DNA of 64,000 nucleotides, taken from assembly GCA_021732005.1 (NCBI GenBank), contig JAKFVT010000033.1, positions 186,001 to 250,000 of the forward strand, written 5' to 3'. The position numbers were made by a program, and so were the translations under genes. Below the pieces are notes generated by a model, which saw only the letters and a list, made by a program, of their open reading frames with translations, had not been told where the DNA came from and searched no databases. Origin of the DNA: Mycobacterium sp. (lineage in GTDB: Bacteria > Actinomycetota > Actinomycetes > Mycobacteriales > Mycobacteriaceae). This document shows, piece after piece, positions 8,865-17,038 of this stretch. Positions within the stretch are counted from its first letter, which is position 1. Each line of letters opens with the position of its first letter.

Positions 8865-10211
8865 ATGAATTCGACCAAACACCGCGAAGTAGCCAAGCTC
8901 GATCGCGTCCCGTTGCCGGTCGAGGCTGCCCGCATCGGTACAACCGGGTGGCAGCTCACCCGCACCGGCGCACGCGTGCTCACCACACTGCCCGGACGTG
9001 GCCGCTGGCAGGACAAGGTCATCAAGCAGATCCCACAGACCTTCGCCGACCTCGGACCCACCTACGTGAAGTTCGGTCAGATCATCGCTTCCAGCCCCGG
9101 CGCCTTCGGCGAGAATCTGAGCCGGGAGTTCCGCGGCCTGCTGGACTCGGTGCCGCCTGCGGACACCGCCGAGGTGCACAAGCTGCTCGAGCAGGAACTC
9201 GGCGGTGACCCGGCGACGCTCTTCGCGAAGTTCGACGAGCAGCCGTTCGCGTCGGCATCGATCGCCCAGGTGCATTTCGCCACGCTGTACACCGGCGAGG
9301 AGGTCGTGGTCAAGATCCAGCGCCCCGGCATACGCCGCCGCGTGGCTGCCGACCTGCAGATCCTCAAGCGCTTCGCCCAGCTCGTCGAACTGGCCAAGCT
9401 GGGCCGGCGGTTGTCGGCACAGGACGTGGTCGCCGACTTTTCCGACAACCTCGCCGAAGAGCTCGACTTCCGCATCGAGGCGCAGTCGATGGAGGCGTGG
9501 GTTTCGGGTCTGCACGGGTCTCAGCTGGGCCGCAATATCCGGGTTCCCGAGGTGCACTGGGAATTCACCAGCGAGCGCGTGCTGACCATGGAACGCGTGC
9601 ACGGCGTGCGCATCGATGACGTGAAGGAGATCCGCAAGAAGGGGTTCGACGGCACCGAATTGGTCAAGGCGCTGCTGTTCTCCACATTCGAGGGCGGCCT
9701 TCGCCACGGCCTGTTCCACGGTGACCTGCACGCCGGCAACCTCCTGGTCGACGACGACGGGCGGATCGTGTTCCTGGACTTCGGGATCATGGGTCGCATC
9801 GACCCGCGGACCCGCTGGCTGCTGCGTGAGCTCGTCTATGCGCTGCTGGTCAAGAAGGACCACGCGGCGGCGGGCAAGATCGTCGTGCTGCTCGGCGCGG
9901 TGGGCACCACCAAACCGGAGAAGGAAGCTGCCAAGGATCTCGAAGAGTTCGCGGCTCCCCTCACCTTGAAGACGCTCGGCGACATGTCCTACGCCGAGAT
10001 CGGCAAGCAGCTCTCCACCCTGGCCGACGCCTATGACGTCAAGCTGCCGCGCGAGCTGGTGCTGATCGGTAAGCAGTTCCTGTATGTCGAGCGGTATATG
10101 AAACTGCTGGCACCCAAGTGGCAGATGATGAACGACCCGCAGTTCGGCGGCTACTTCGCCAACTTCATGGTCGAGGTCAGCCGTGAGCACCAGAGTGATG
10201 TCGAGGTCTGA
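8865..10211 (+). CDS. UbiB/ABC1 (AarF)-family atypical kinase
   Basis: A 448-residue ABC1/ADCK/UbiB protein, equivalent by position to M. tuberculosis Rv0647c. It has the family KxGQ motif (LGPTYVKFGQIIASS, near residues 62-76), the Ala-rich nucleotide loop (FASASIAQVH), and the kinase-like catalytic and metal motifs HGDLHAGNLLVDDDG and FLDFGIMGR. The C-terminal part is mostly helical. The family acts on prenyl-lipid or quinone metabolism, probably as a membrane-associated ATPase. Its stop overlaps the start of the lipase-like gene (TGATG), so the two are co-translated. Their conserved link with mycolate genes suggests a lipid-related role. Confidence 0.93.
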   Translation: MNSTKHREVAKLDRVPLPVEAARIGTTGWQLTRTGARVLTTLPGRGRWQDKVIKQIPQTFADLGPTYVKFGQIIASSPGAFGENLSREFRGLLDSVPPADTAEVHKLLEQELGGDPATLFAKFDEQPFASASIAQVHFATLYTGEEVVVKIQRPGIRRRVAADLQILKRFAQLVELAKLGRRLSAQDVVADFSDNLAEELDFRIEAQSMEAWVSGLHGSQLGRNIRVPEVHWEFTSERVLTMERVHGVRIDDVKEIRKKGFDGTELVKALLFSTFEGGLRHGLFHGDLHAGNLLVDDDGRIVFLDFGIMGRIDPRTRWLLRELVYALLVKKDHAAAGKIVVLLGAVGTTKPEKEAAKDLEEFAAPLTLKTLGDMSYAEIGKQLSTLADAYDVKLPRELVLIGKQFLYVERYMKLLAPKWQMMNDPQFGGYFANFMVEVSREHQSDVEV

Positions 10212-11119
10212 TGGAAATCCGTACCGGCACAGCTTCCATCTCTGATGACATCGAGCTGTACTACGAGGACCTCGGCAACCCCGGCGACCCGGCGGTGTTG
10301 CTGATCATGGGGCTCGGCGCTCAGCTTCTGTTGTGGCGCAATGGTTTCTGCGAGAAGCTGGTGAGCCAGGGCTACAGGGTGATCCGCTACGACAACCGCG
10401 ATGTCGGGCTGTCCACCAAGCTGCACGGTCAACGGGCCGGTGGCGGGTTGGTGCCCAAGCTGGCGAAGTCCTATGTCGGGCGGGCCAGCTCATCGGTGTA
10501 CACGCTGGAGGATATGGCCGACGACGCCGGGGCGTTGCTCGATCACCTCGGGGTCGAGCAGGCCCATATCGTCGGCGCCTCGATGGGCGGGATGATCGCG
10601 CAGATCTTCGCGGCGAGATACAGCCGACGGACGAGAGCGTTGGGAATCATCTTCTCGTCCAACAACTCTGCGTTCCTTCCTCCCCCGGCGCCTCGGTCGC
10701 TTCTGTCGTTGATCACCGGTCCGCCACCGAATGCGCCGCGCGACGTGATCGTCGAGAACGTGGTCCGGGTCGGCAAGATTCTCGGCAGCCCCGGCTATCC
10801 CGTTCCCGACGAGCAGGCGCGCGCCAACGCCTTCGAGGCCTACGACCGGTCGCACTATCCACAAGGCATCGCCCGGCATTTCGCCGCGATACTCGGCAGC
10901 GGCAGCCTCAAGCATTACGACCGCCAGATCAGCGCACCGACCGTCGTCATCCACGGCCGCGCCGACAAGCTGATGCGCCCCTCGGGCGGCCGCTCGATCG
11001 CTAGGACGATCCCCAACGCGCGTCTGGTGCTTTTCGACGGCATGGCGCATGACCTGCCCGAAGCCCTCTGGGACGACATCGCCGGCGAGCTCAAAACCAC
11101 ATTTTCCGAGGTCAGCTAG
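10211..11119 (+). CDS. lipG: LipG-type alpha/beta hydrolase
   Basis: A 302-residue alpha/beta hydrolase, equivalent by position to M. tuberculosis LipG (Rv0646c). The nucleophile elbow GASMGGMIAQ carries the catalytic Ser, the oxyanion region follows LLIMGLGAQ, the acid lies near VIHGRADKLMRP, and the catalytic His in FDGMAHDLPEALW. No secretion signal is seen. M. tuberculosis LipG is a reported phospholipase/thioesterase-like enzyme encoded beside the mmaA genes. Here too it lies directly upstream of an MmaA2-like gene. Translation is coupled to the UbiB gene by a TGATG overlap. Confidence 0.9.
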   Translation: MEIRTGTASISDDIELYYEDLGNPGDPAVLLIMGLGAQLLLWRNGFCEKLVSQGYRVIRYDNRDVGLSTKLHGQRAGGGLVPKLAKSYVGRASSSVYTLEDMADDAGALLDHLGVEQAHIVGASMGGMIAQIFAARYSRRTRALGIIFSSNNSAFLPPPAPRSLLSLITGPPPNAPRDVIVENVVRVGKILGSPGYPVPDEQARANAFEAYDRSHYPQGIARHFAAILGSGSLKHYDRQISAPTVVIHGRADKLMRPSGGRSIARTIPNARLVLFDGMAHDLPEALWDDIAGELKTTFSEVS

Positions 11120-11257
11120 GTAATTACAGTTATCTTTCGGAATCGTCGGCTCGCAGGCAGACCGGCTAGCATCGGGTTTGCATACAGCGGTGATCGCATC
11201 CCACGGGGGGGATTTGTGGTTGCTGCCTCAAGCATTCAATGCGAAAGGCACACCGGC

Positions 11258-12142
11258 ATGGCCAAACGGCTCAAACCTCACTTCGAGGACGTACAGGCCC
11301 ACTACGACCTGTCCGATGACTTCTTCCGACTCTTCCTCGACCCCACTCAGACCTACAGCTGCGCGTATTTCGAGAAGGACGACTACACGCTCGAGCAGGC
11401 GCAGATCGCCAAAATCGACCTGGCTCTGGGCAAGCTGGGCTTGCAGCCCGGGATGACCTTGCTGGACGTCGGCTGCGGCTGGGGCGCAACGATGTTGCGG
11501 GCCCTGGAGAAGTACGACGTGAACGTCATCGGACTGACCCTGTCAAAGAACCAACGCGATCACGTCGACCAGTTGTTCGCCGAAAGCGACAGTCCTCGGG
11601 ACAAGCGCATCGAGCTCATGGGCTGGGAGGAATTCGACGAGCCCGTCGACCGGATCGTGTCGATCGGGGCCTTCGAACATTTCGGGTTCGATCGCTACGA
11701 CGACTTCTTCGCCATGGCGTATCGAGTCCTTCCCGCCGACGGGGTGATGCTGCTGCACACCATCACCTCCTTCACCGTGGATCAGATGGCCGAAAAGGGG
11801 ATCCCCCTGACGTTCGAGCTGGCCCGCTTCGCGAAATTCATGATCACCGAGATCTTCCCCGGCGGCCGGTTGCCCTCGGTCGAAAAGGTGGCGGAATACT
11901 CGGGCAGAGCGGGCTTCACTCTCACTCGAGTCCAATCGCTGCAGCCGCACTATGCGCGCACGCTGGATTGTTGGGCGGAGGCGCTGGAGGCCAACCGCGA
12001 CAAGGCCATTGAGGTGCAATCCGAGGAGGTCTACGAGCGGTACATGAAGTACCTCACCGGCTGCGCCCGCGGGTTCCGGGTAGGGTACATCGACGTTGAC
12101 CAGTTCACGCTTGAGAAGCAGGCGAAAGAAACGCCCGGTTAG
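11258..12142 (+). CDS. Mycolic acid methyltransferase, MmaA2-like cyclopropane synthase
   Basis: A 294-residue SAM-dependent cyclopropane/methyl-mycolate synthase. The N-terminus ([19 protein letters not shown], then [14 protein letters not shown]) closely matches my recollection of MmaA2, which introduces cyclopropane rings on meromycolate chains. The SAM loop LLDVGCGWGATM, the active-site Glu (IGAFEHFG), the bicarbonate-site His (MLLHTI) and Tyr (HYARTL) are all present, so it should be a true cyclopropane synthase. Start chosen at ATG 11258 with an AAAGG site 7-11 bases upstream. It lies between LipG and an MmaA4-like gene, as in M. tuberculosis, but no MmaA1 or MmaA3 copies are present. 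Confidence 0.9.
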   Translation: MAKRLKPHFEDVQAHYDLSDDFFRLFLDPTQTYSCAYFEKDDYTLEQAQIAKIDLALGKLGLQPGMTLLDVGCGWGATMLRALEKYDVNVIGLTLSKNQRDHVDQLFAESDSPRDKRIELMGWEEFDEPVDRIVSIGAFEHFGFDRYDDFFAMAYRVLPADGVMLLHTITSFTVDQMAEKGIPLTFELARFAKFMITEIFPGGRLPSVEKVAEYSGRAGFTLTRVQSLQPHYARTLDCWAEALEANRDKAIEVQSEEVYERYMKYLTGCARGFRVGYIDVDQFTLEKQAKETPG

Positions 12143-12280
12143 CGGACTGTTTGGCCACCGTTCCGGTGGGCCGAGACGGTATGGTCCAGATCACAAAGTG
12201 CATACAGGTGCGCGCGCAAAAATCACGTGCGGGGGCCGTGATGCAGGCAGATAAGCAGAATCAGGAAGGCTGTAACTCTC

Positions 12281-13174
12281 ATGCCCGAGGCAACTGAAAC
12301 CAAGGACATGCGGCCCCATTTCGAGGACATCCAGGCTCATTACGACCTCTCGGATGACTTCTTCGGGTTGTTCCAAGATCCGACCCGCAAGTACAGCTGT
12401 GCGTACTTCACCGGGCCCGATGTCACCCTCTCCGAGGCGCAGATCGCGAATGTCGATCAGCATCTCGACGCGCTCGACCTCAAGCCCGGGATGACCCTGC
12501 TCGAGGTGGGCTGCGGCTGGGGCCTGACATTGCAGCGCGCAATGGAGAAGTACGACGTCAACGTGATCGGCCTGACGTTGTCCAAGAACCAGAAGGCGTA
12601 CTGCGATCAGCTGTTGGCCGGGATCGACAGCGAGCGGTCGTTCGACGTCCGCCTCGAGGGCTGGGAGCAGTTCCACAGCCCCGTCGACCGGATCGTGTCG
12701 ATCGAGGCCATCGAGCATTTCGGATTCGAGCGCTTCGACGACTTCTTCAAGAACAGCTTCGACATCCTGCCCGACGACGGTCGGATGACGATCCAGAGCA
12801 GCTGCGGCTACCACCCGTACGATCTGCAGGCTCGCGGCAAGAAGCTGACCTTCCAGTTGGCCCGCTTCGCCAAGTTCATGGTCGACGTGATCTTCCCCGG
12901 TGGCCGCATCCCGAGCACCAAGATGCTGGTCGAGCACGGGGAGAAGGCCGGCTTCATCGTCCCCGAGCCGCTGTCGCTGCGCAATCACTACATCAAGACC
13001 CTGGGCATCTGGGCCGCGCGCCTGGAACAGCACAAGGATGAGGCCATCGCCGCGGCCGGTGAAGACAGCTACAACAACTACATGCGGTATCTGACCGGCT
13101 GCCAGTACTACTACGTCGACGAGGCGCTCGACGTCAGTCTCGTCACCTACCTCAAGCCTGGCGCCACCGCCTAG
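12281..13174 (+). CDS. Mycolic acid methyltransferase, MmaA4 (Hma)-like
   Basis: A 297-residue SAM-dependent mycolate methyltransferase. The SAM motif [13 protein letters not shown] and active-site Glu ([16 protein letters not shown]) are present. At the bicarbonate-site His of cyclopropane synthases it reads [13 protein letters not shown], the version I recall in MmaA4, which makes the hydroxymycolate precursor of keto- and methoxymycolates. Its C-terminus ([17 protein letters not shown] to [14 protein letters not shown]) also matches MmaA4 rather than MmaA2 or CmaA2. With no MmaA3-like O-methyltransferase nearby, keto- rather than methoxymycolates are the expected product. A strong 13-bp hairpin follows the stop codon. 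Confidence 0.87.
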   Translation: MPEATETKDMRPHFEDIQAHYDLSDDFFGLFQDPTRKYSCAYFTGPDVTLSEAQIANVDQHLDALDLKPGMTLLEVGCGWGLTLQRAMEKYDVNVIGLTLSKNQKAYCDQLLAGIDSERSFDVRLEGWEQFHSPVDRIVSIEAIEHFGFERFDDFFKNSFDILPDDGRMTIQSSCGYHPYDLQARGKKLTFQLARFAKFMVDVIFPGGRIPSTKMLVEHGEKAGFIVPEPLSLRNHYIKTLGIWAARLEQHKDEAIAAAGEDSYNNYMRYLTGCQYYYVDEALDVSLVTYLKPGATA

Positions 13175-13210
13175 CAGGCATTTCTCCCTCGGCGAATCAC
13201 CGAGTGCAGT

Positions 13211-13241
13211 CCATGGGCCCGAGTTAGTCTCGGGCCCATGG
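13211..13241. promoter_or_regulatory. Perfect 13-bp inverted repeat spanning the esterase start codon
   Basis: Arms 13211-13223 (CCATGGGCCCGAG) and 13229-13241 are exact reverse complements around a 5-base loop (TTAGT). The right arm contains the ATG proposed as the start of the HSL-type esterase (13238). It could be the terminator-like end of the mycolate gene, a translational control hairpin for the esterase, or a protein-binding palindrome. No T-run follows, which argues against a simple intrinsic terminator. Confidence 0.6.
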
Positions 13242-14299
13242 TTGTTGGGCGGCTCGCTGATCCGAATTGCACCCTCGGCACCGATCCGCGATCGGATCCC
13301 CGGATGGTGGCGGCGCTGGCGCCTCTCGGGCTGGCCGACGTGCTTCCGGATGCGCCGCTGACGCTCGACTCACCGTTGGTGGATCGGCTGGCTTATGCCG
13401 CGGCCGCCGAGGAAGCGGTCGGCGGAGTGATCTCGATGCTGGCTTCCGCGGCTCCCTCGCCGGCCGGCGTCACCACCACCACGGTGACCATCCCCCGCGC
13501 CGACGGCCACGAGATCATGCTCTTCGTCAGTCGGCCGGATCGCGCCGACGGTCCGCTTCCGGCCGTGGTGCATTTTCACGGCGGTGGCATGGCGATCGCG
13601 AGCGCCGCAGACGCGGGGTACCGGCACATCAGGGAGAGCATGGCCGCCACCGGCCTGGTGGTGGTCGGCGTGGAGTTCCGCAACTCGGGCGGCCGCCTCG
13701 GCGCCCACCCGTACCCGGCCGGATTGAACGATTGCGCGGCCGGCACCCGCTGGGTGCACGCCAATGCCGCGGACCTCGGCGTGAGCCGGCTGATCGTGTG
13801 CGGCGAGTCCGGTGGTGGGAACCTGACGCTCACCGTCGTCCACAAGGCCAAGCGTGAAGGGTGGCTCGACGAGATCGCCGGGGCCTACGCCCACTGCCCG
13901 TACATCTCCAACCGCTGGCTCGACTACCCCGACGACCTGCCGTCGCTGCGGGAGAACGACGGATACTTCATCAGTTGTCAGCAGGCCGCGCTGCTGGGCT
14001 CGATCTACGATCCCGACGCGACGCACACCGGCGATCCCACCTGTTGGGCCGGCGCGGCCAGCGACGAGGATCTTGCCGGCTTACCGCCCCACGTGATCTC
14101 GGTGAACGAACTCGATCCGCTGCGCGACGAAGGCCTCCTTTATTGTCGACGGCTTTTGGCGGCCGGTGTTCCCACCGTCGGTCGCGTCGTGGCGGGTACA
14201 TGCCATGGCGGCGACCTGTTGTTCCCGGCGGCGATGCCGGACGTCTTCGCGGCCTCGGTGCGCGATGTGAGTGGCTTCGCGTGGTCGGTGGCGAATTGA
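13238..14299 (+). CDS. HSL-type alpha/beta hydrolase (esterase/lipase)
   Basis: A 353-residue esterase of the hormone-sensitive-lipase group. It carries the HSL oxyanion motif in VVHFHGGGMAI (about residue 110), the nucleophile elbow VCGESGGGNLTLT (about 190), the acid in VNELDPLRDEG and the catalytic His in GTCHGGDLLF. No signal peptide is seen, so it is probably intracellular. The ATG at 13238 sits in a stable hairpin and lacks a clear Shine-Dalgarno; ATG 13304 is an alternative, but the intervening TDPRSDPRMVAAL looks like genuine coding sequence of such hydrolases. The substrate is unknown. Confidence 0.85.
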   Translation: MVVGRLADPNCTLGTDPRSDPRMVAALAPLGLADVLPDAPLTLDSPLVDRLAYAAAAEEAVGGVISMLASAAPSPAGVTTTTVTIPRADGHEIMLFVSRPDRADGPLPAVVHFHGGGMAIASAADAGYRHIRESMAATGLVVVGVEFRNSGGRLGAHPYPAGLNDCAAGTRWVHANAADLGVSRLIVCGESGGGNLTLTVVHKAKREGWLDEIAGAYAHCPYISNRWLDYPDDLPSLRENDGYFISCQQAALLGSIYDPDATHTGDPTCWAGAASDEDLAGLPPHVISVNELDPLRDEGLLYCRRLLAAGVPTVGRVVAGTCHGGDLLFPAAMPDVFAASVRDVSGFAWSVAN

Positions 14300-14464
14300 T
14301 TGTCGTGGCGCACTTTCCGGCCCCACCAAGGTCTTTCCCCTGGAAAAAGACTGTCGACTTACTTGCCGTTTCCGGTTGACAGCACCCAGGTGGTATGGGA
14401 GTCTTTGCTTAATTTCTTAGGCACGACCTCAGGAATAAACCGAACATCTCATAGGGGGGTCCCA

Positions 14465-14917
14465 GTGACTACAGCTGTAAGTAAGTTCTCGGCTTTGTCC
14501 ACCAAGCTTCAGGTGAGCACTGCGGCTGTGGCCGTCGCCGCCGCTGCCGCCATCACTCCGGCGGTCGCCCACGCGGCTCCGAGCATCGCGCCGTTCTCCC
14601 AGAACATCGGCAACTCTTCCCAGCTGCTGATCGATTCGGTGGTCATCCCCACGCCGGGTAGCAACAAGAAGGCCGCAGCGAATGCGACTCCGGCTCCGGT
14701 GATCATCCAGACCTTCATCGGTGGGTTCGTTGACGCAGCCCAGAGCGCCATCCTCGCAGGTGCCCAGTACCTCGGGACTTGGGTCTACGGCGGTCTCGCG
14801 TTCACCGGCCTCGTGTTCAACACATTTGGTCTCACGCAGATCGGAAATCAGTTCGACGCCGCGGCTTGGGCCGTCGCCAAGGCTGTGAAGATCGGCCCGT
14901 ACTCCACCTCCTCTTAA
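14465..14917 (+). CDS. Small secreted Ala-rich protein, function unknown
   Basis: A 150-residue predicted secreted protein starting at GTG 14465 behind a run of six G (AGGGGGG). It has a clear signal peptide (STAAVAVAAAAAITPAVAHA, likely cut after AHA), then a Pro/Asn-containing linker and a hydrophobic C-terminal half (FIGGFVDAAQSAILAGAQYL, then GLAFTGLVFNTFGL). No known domain was recognised. Similar short secreted proteins with one hydrophobic module are common in mycobacteria. An intrinsic terminator follows directly, so it is a separate transcript at the left edge of the exopolysaccharide block. Confidence 0.78.
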   Translation: MTTAVSKFSALSTKLQVSTAAVAVAAAAAITPAVAHAAPSIAPFSQNIGNSSQLLIDSVVIPTPGSNKKAAANATPAPVIIQTFIGGFVDAAQSAILAGAQYLGTWVYGGLAFTGLVFNTFGLTQIGNQFDAAAWAVAKAVKIGPYSTSS

Positions 14918-14930
14918 CCAATCTCGAAAA

Positions 14931-14976
14931 CGACTCGCCAGTTTGTTGTCACACAGCAGCTGGCGGGTCGTTTTTT
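14931..14976 (+). terminator. Intrinsic terminator
   Basis: CGACTCGCCAG (14931-14941) pairs with CTGGCGGGTCG (14960-14970) with one G-T mismatch, and six T follow. A run of four A precedes the left arm, extending the stem. It ends the small secreted protein gene and separates it from the DUF4012 gene. Confidence 0.85.
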
Positions 14977-15038
14977 ATTGGCCAGTAGTTGCGGCTGCTC
15001 AGCAGTGTAGCCCGCACCGGAGCATGGGGATCAACTGA

Positions 15039-16889
15039 GTGAAATTCTTCTCGCGGCGACGGTTCAACGACGACCCGGACAATGACGGCGACGGCCGCGA
15101 CGATTTGATCGACGACGATGAACAGCCCTGGCACAAGCGCCGAAGCGTGGTGTGGACTGCGCTCGGCGTGTTCATTGCTCTCGTCGTGTTCGGTGGCTGG
15201 CTCGGTTTCCGAGCTTATGAAGCGAAGACTGGACTCGAACAAGCGCGCACCGATGCACAGCAGTCCAAAGATGCACTACTGCAAGGCAATACCGCTGATG
15301 CGTCGCGGTTTGCCGCAGACGCGCAGTCACATGCGCAGACGGCCCGCGACGCGACGCACTCCCTTCCATGGAACATCGTGTCCGCCGTGCCGTGGTTGGG
15401 CAGCCCGTTCAAAACTGGCCAGCAGATAGCGGACGTAGTGCTCGGCTTAGCCGCGGACGTGTTAAAGCCCACTGCGGACGCCGGCACCACGGTTGCGCCA
15501 AGTCAGCTGCTGGCCAACGGCCGGCTGGACGTGGACGCGCTGCGGAGAGAAGAGCCAACGCTGAGCAAGATCGCAGGTGACGCGAGCCGGCTCGACGCCG
15601 CCGCAAAGGCGATTTCGGAGCCTGCATACCTATCCGTCATCGGCGAAGCGCGATCACAACTTCAAGCGCAAGCCTCTAACGTTGCGCATCTGTTGGAGAA
15701 CACCGCTCTGGCCGCGCAGCTGGCGCCATCAATGCTGGGCGCCGACGGACCGCGCACGTACTTCATGGGTTTCCAAACCAATGCCGAGGCGCGTGGTACC
15801 GGTGGCCTGCTGGGTGGGTTTGGAATTCTCCGCTTCGACAACGGTAAGCCGAGCGTGGATGCGTTGGGGAAGAACGACGACCTGAGTAAGCCGTTCACAC
15901 CTATGTCTATCAACCCAGAATTCGACGACCAGTACGGATTCACCAATCCGACGACCGATTTCCGCAACAGCAACCAGAGCTCCCACTTCCCTTATGCCGC
16001 GGAAATTTGGAAGCAGATGTGGGCCCAGCAGTCAGGAATGAATGTCGACGGCGTTATTGCGATCGATCCTGTCGCACTCGGCTATATCCTCGGTGCGACC
16101 GGGCCTGTCGTAATGCCTGACGGGGAGGTTATAACAAAGGACAACGTCGTCGAGTTGACCGAGTCAACGATTTACAACCGCTTCCCCACCGATCAGACCG
16201 CGCGAAAGCGCTATCTACAGCAGATCGCCACCGAGGTGGTGAAGAAGATCACCGAGCCCGTGGATTCGCCGCGCAAACTGATCGACGCTTTGGGACGAGC
16301 CGTGAGCGAACGTCGAATTTCGGCGTGGAGCTCCTCGCCCACCGACCAGGCGCTGCTGGAGAAAACGCCGCTAGCCCATGAAATTCCAGACGATCCGGCA
16401 CCATATGCGGAAGTTGTCATCAACAATCTCGGCGGCAACAAGATGGACTACTACCTCGATCGGCAGATCGAGTATGTGGCCGACGGCTGTGACGGCGACA
16501 CACGAAAGTCGACAGTGACGATCCGGTTGACCAACACCCTGAAGGATGCTGGGGAGTTGCCGGACTATGCCGCCGGGCGGTTGGGGTTTTTCCCTGAAAT
16601 CGCCGGTGATATTCCGAAGGGCACAATGATCACCTCCGTCCGTCTTCTCACCACCAGAGGAGCGGACGTCCTAAGCGTTCTCGCAAATGGGAAACGAACT
16701 AGGGTCTTCGGATCCACGGAACGCGGGCACCCCAGCTTCGAGTCGCAAGTGGCCATTCCGCCGGGGAAAACGGTCGAATTGATTTTCCGACTCACGGAGC
16801 CGACCGCTCCGGGCGAAGCCCGAGTCCCGGTTCAGCCGCTGCGCAATCCCGTCACACCCAAGGTGTCGGTACCGGTGTGTGCTCGATAG
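15039..16889 (+). CDS. DUF4012 membrane-anchored protein of the exopolysaccharide locus
   Basis: A 616-residue DUF4012 family protein. A cytosolic Asp-rich N-terminus (DDPDNDGDGRDDLIDDDEQ) leads to one membrane helix near residues 46-64 (VVWTALGVFIALVVFGGWL). An exported helical region and the DUF4012 core follow, with the characteristic TYFMGFQTNAEARGTGGLLG. DUF4012 proteins recur at actinobacterial polysaccharide loci and are related to LytR-CpsA-Psr-like envelope proteins, but their activity is unproven. It is the first gene of the accessory block and lies 149 bp before the chain-length/tyrosine-kinase gene. The start is GTG with only a weak ribosome site. A role in anchoring or maturing the polymer is inferred. 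Confidence 0.85.
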   Translation: MKFFSRRRFNDDPDNDGDGRDDLIDDDEQPWHKRRSVVWTALGVFIALVVFGGWLGFRAYEAKTGLEQARTDAQQSKDALLQGNTADASRFAADAQSHAQTARDATHSLPWNIVSAVPWLGSPFKTGQQIADVVLGLAADVLKPTADAGTTVAPSQLLANGRLDVDALRREEPTLSKIAGDASRLDAAAKAISEPAYLSVIGEARSQLQAQASNVAHLLENTALAAQLAPSMLGADGPRTYFMGFQTNAEARGTGGLLGGFGILRFDNGKPSVDALGKNDDLSKPFTPMSINPEFDDQYGFTNPTTDFRNSNQSSHFPYAAEIWKQMWAQQSGMNVDGVIAIDPVALGYILGATGPVVMPDGEVITKDNVVELTESTIYNRFPTDQTARKRYLQQIATEVVKKITEPVDSPRKLIDALGRAVSERRISAWSSSPTDQALLEKTPLAHEIPDDPAPYAEVVINNLGGNKMDYYLDRQIEYVADGCDGDTRKSTVTIRLTNTLKDAGELPDYAAGRLGFFPEIAGDIPKGTMITSVRLLTTRGADVLSVLANGKRTRVFGSTERGHPSFESQVAIPPGKTVELIFRLTEPTAPGEARVPVQPLRNPVTPKVSVPVCAR

Positions 16890-17038
16890 CCGGCTTTCGG
16901 TGCATTTCCGAAATGTCCGTGGTAAAGCGCCTGCTCGATCCTAAGCTCCCGTGCGTCAGGCGCGAGCCCAGGAAATCAACGGCGGTATGCTTTGACAAAG
17001 GGAAATGGGGTATTGATGCTTGGGGGTAAGGGGTCGCT

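Noticed and set aside
8766..10190. Minus-strand open frame (474 codons) opposite the UbiB-type gene
   Set aside because: It mirrors the UbiB coding frame in a G+C-rich gene; its His/Gln/Leu-rich translation has no domain, while the plus strand carries all ABC1 motifs.
12700..12840. MmaA4-like gene regarded as inactive because its His is Gln
   Set aside because: From memory, MmaA4 itself has Gln at this position (MTVQSS-like), so this is a subfamily mark rather than damage.
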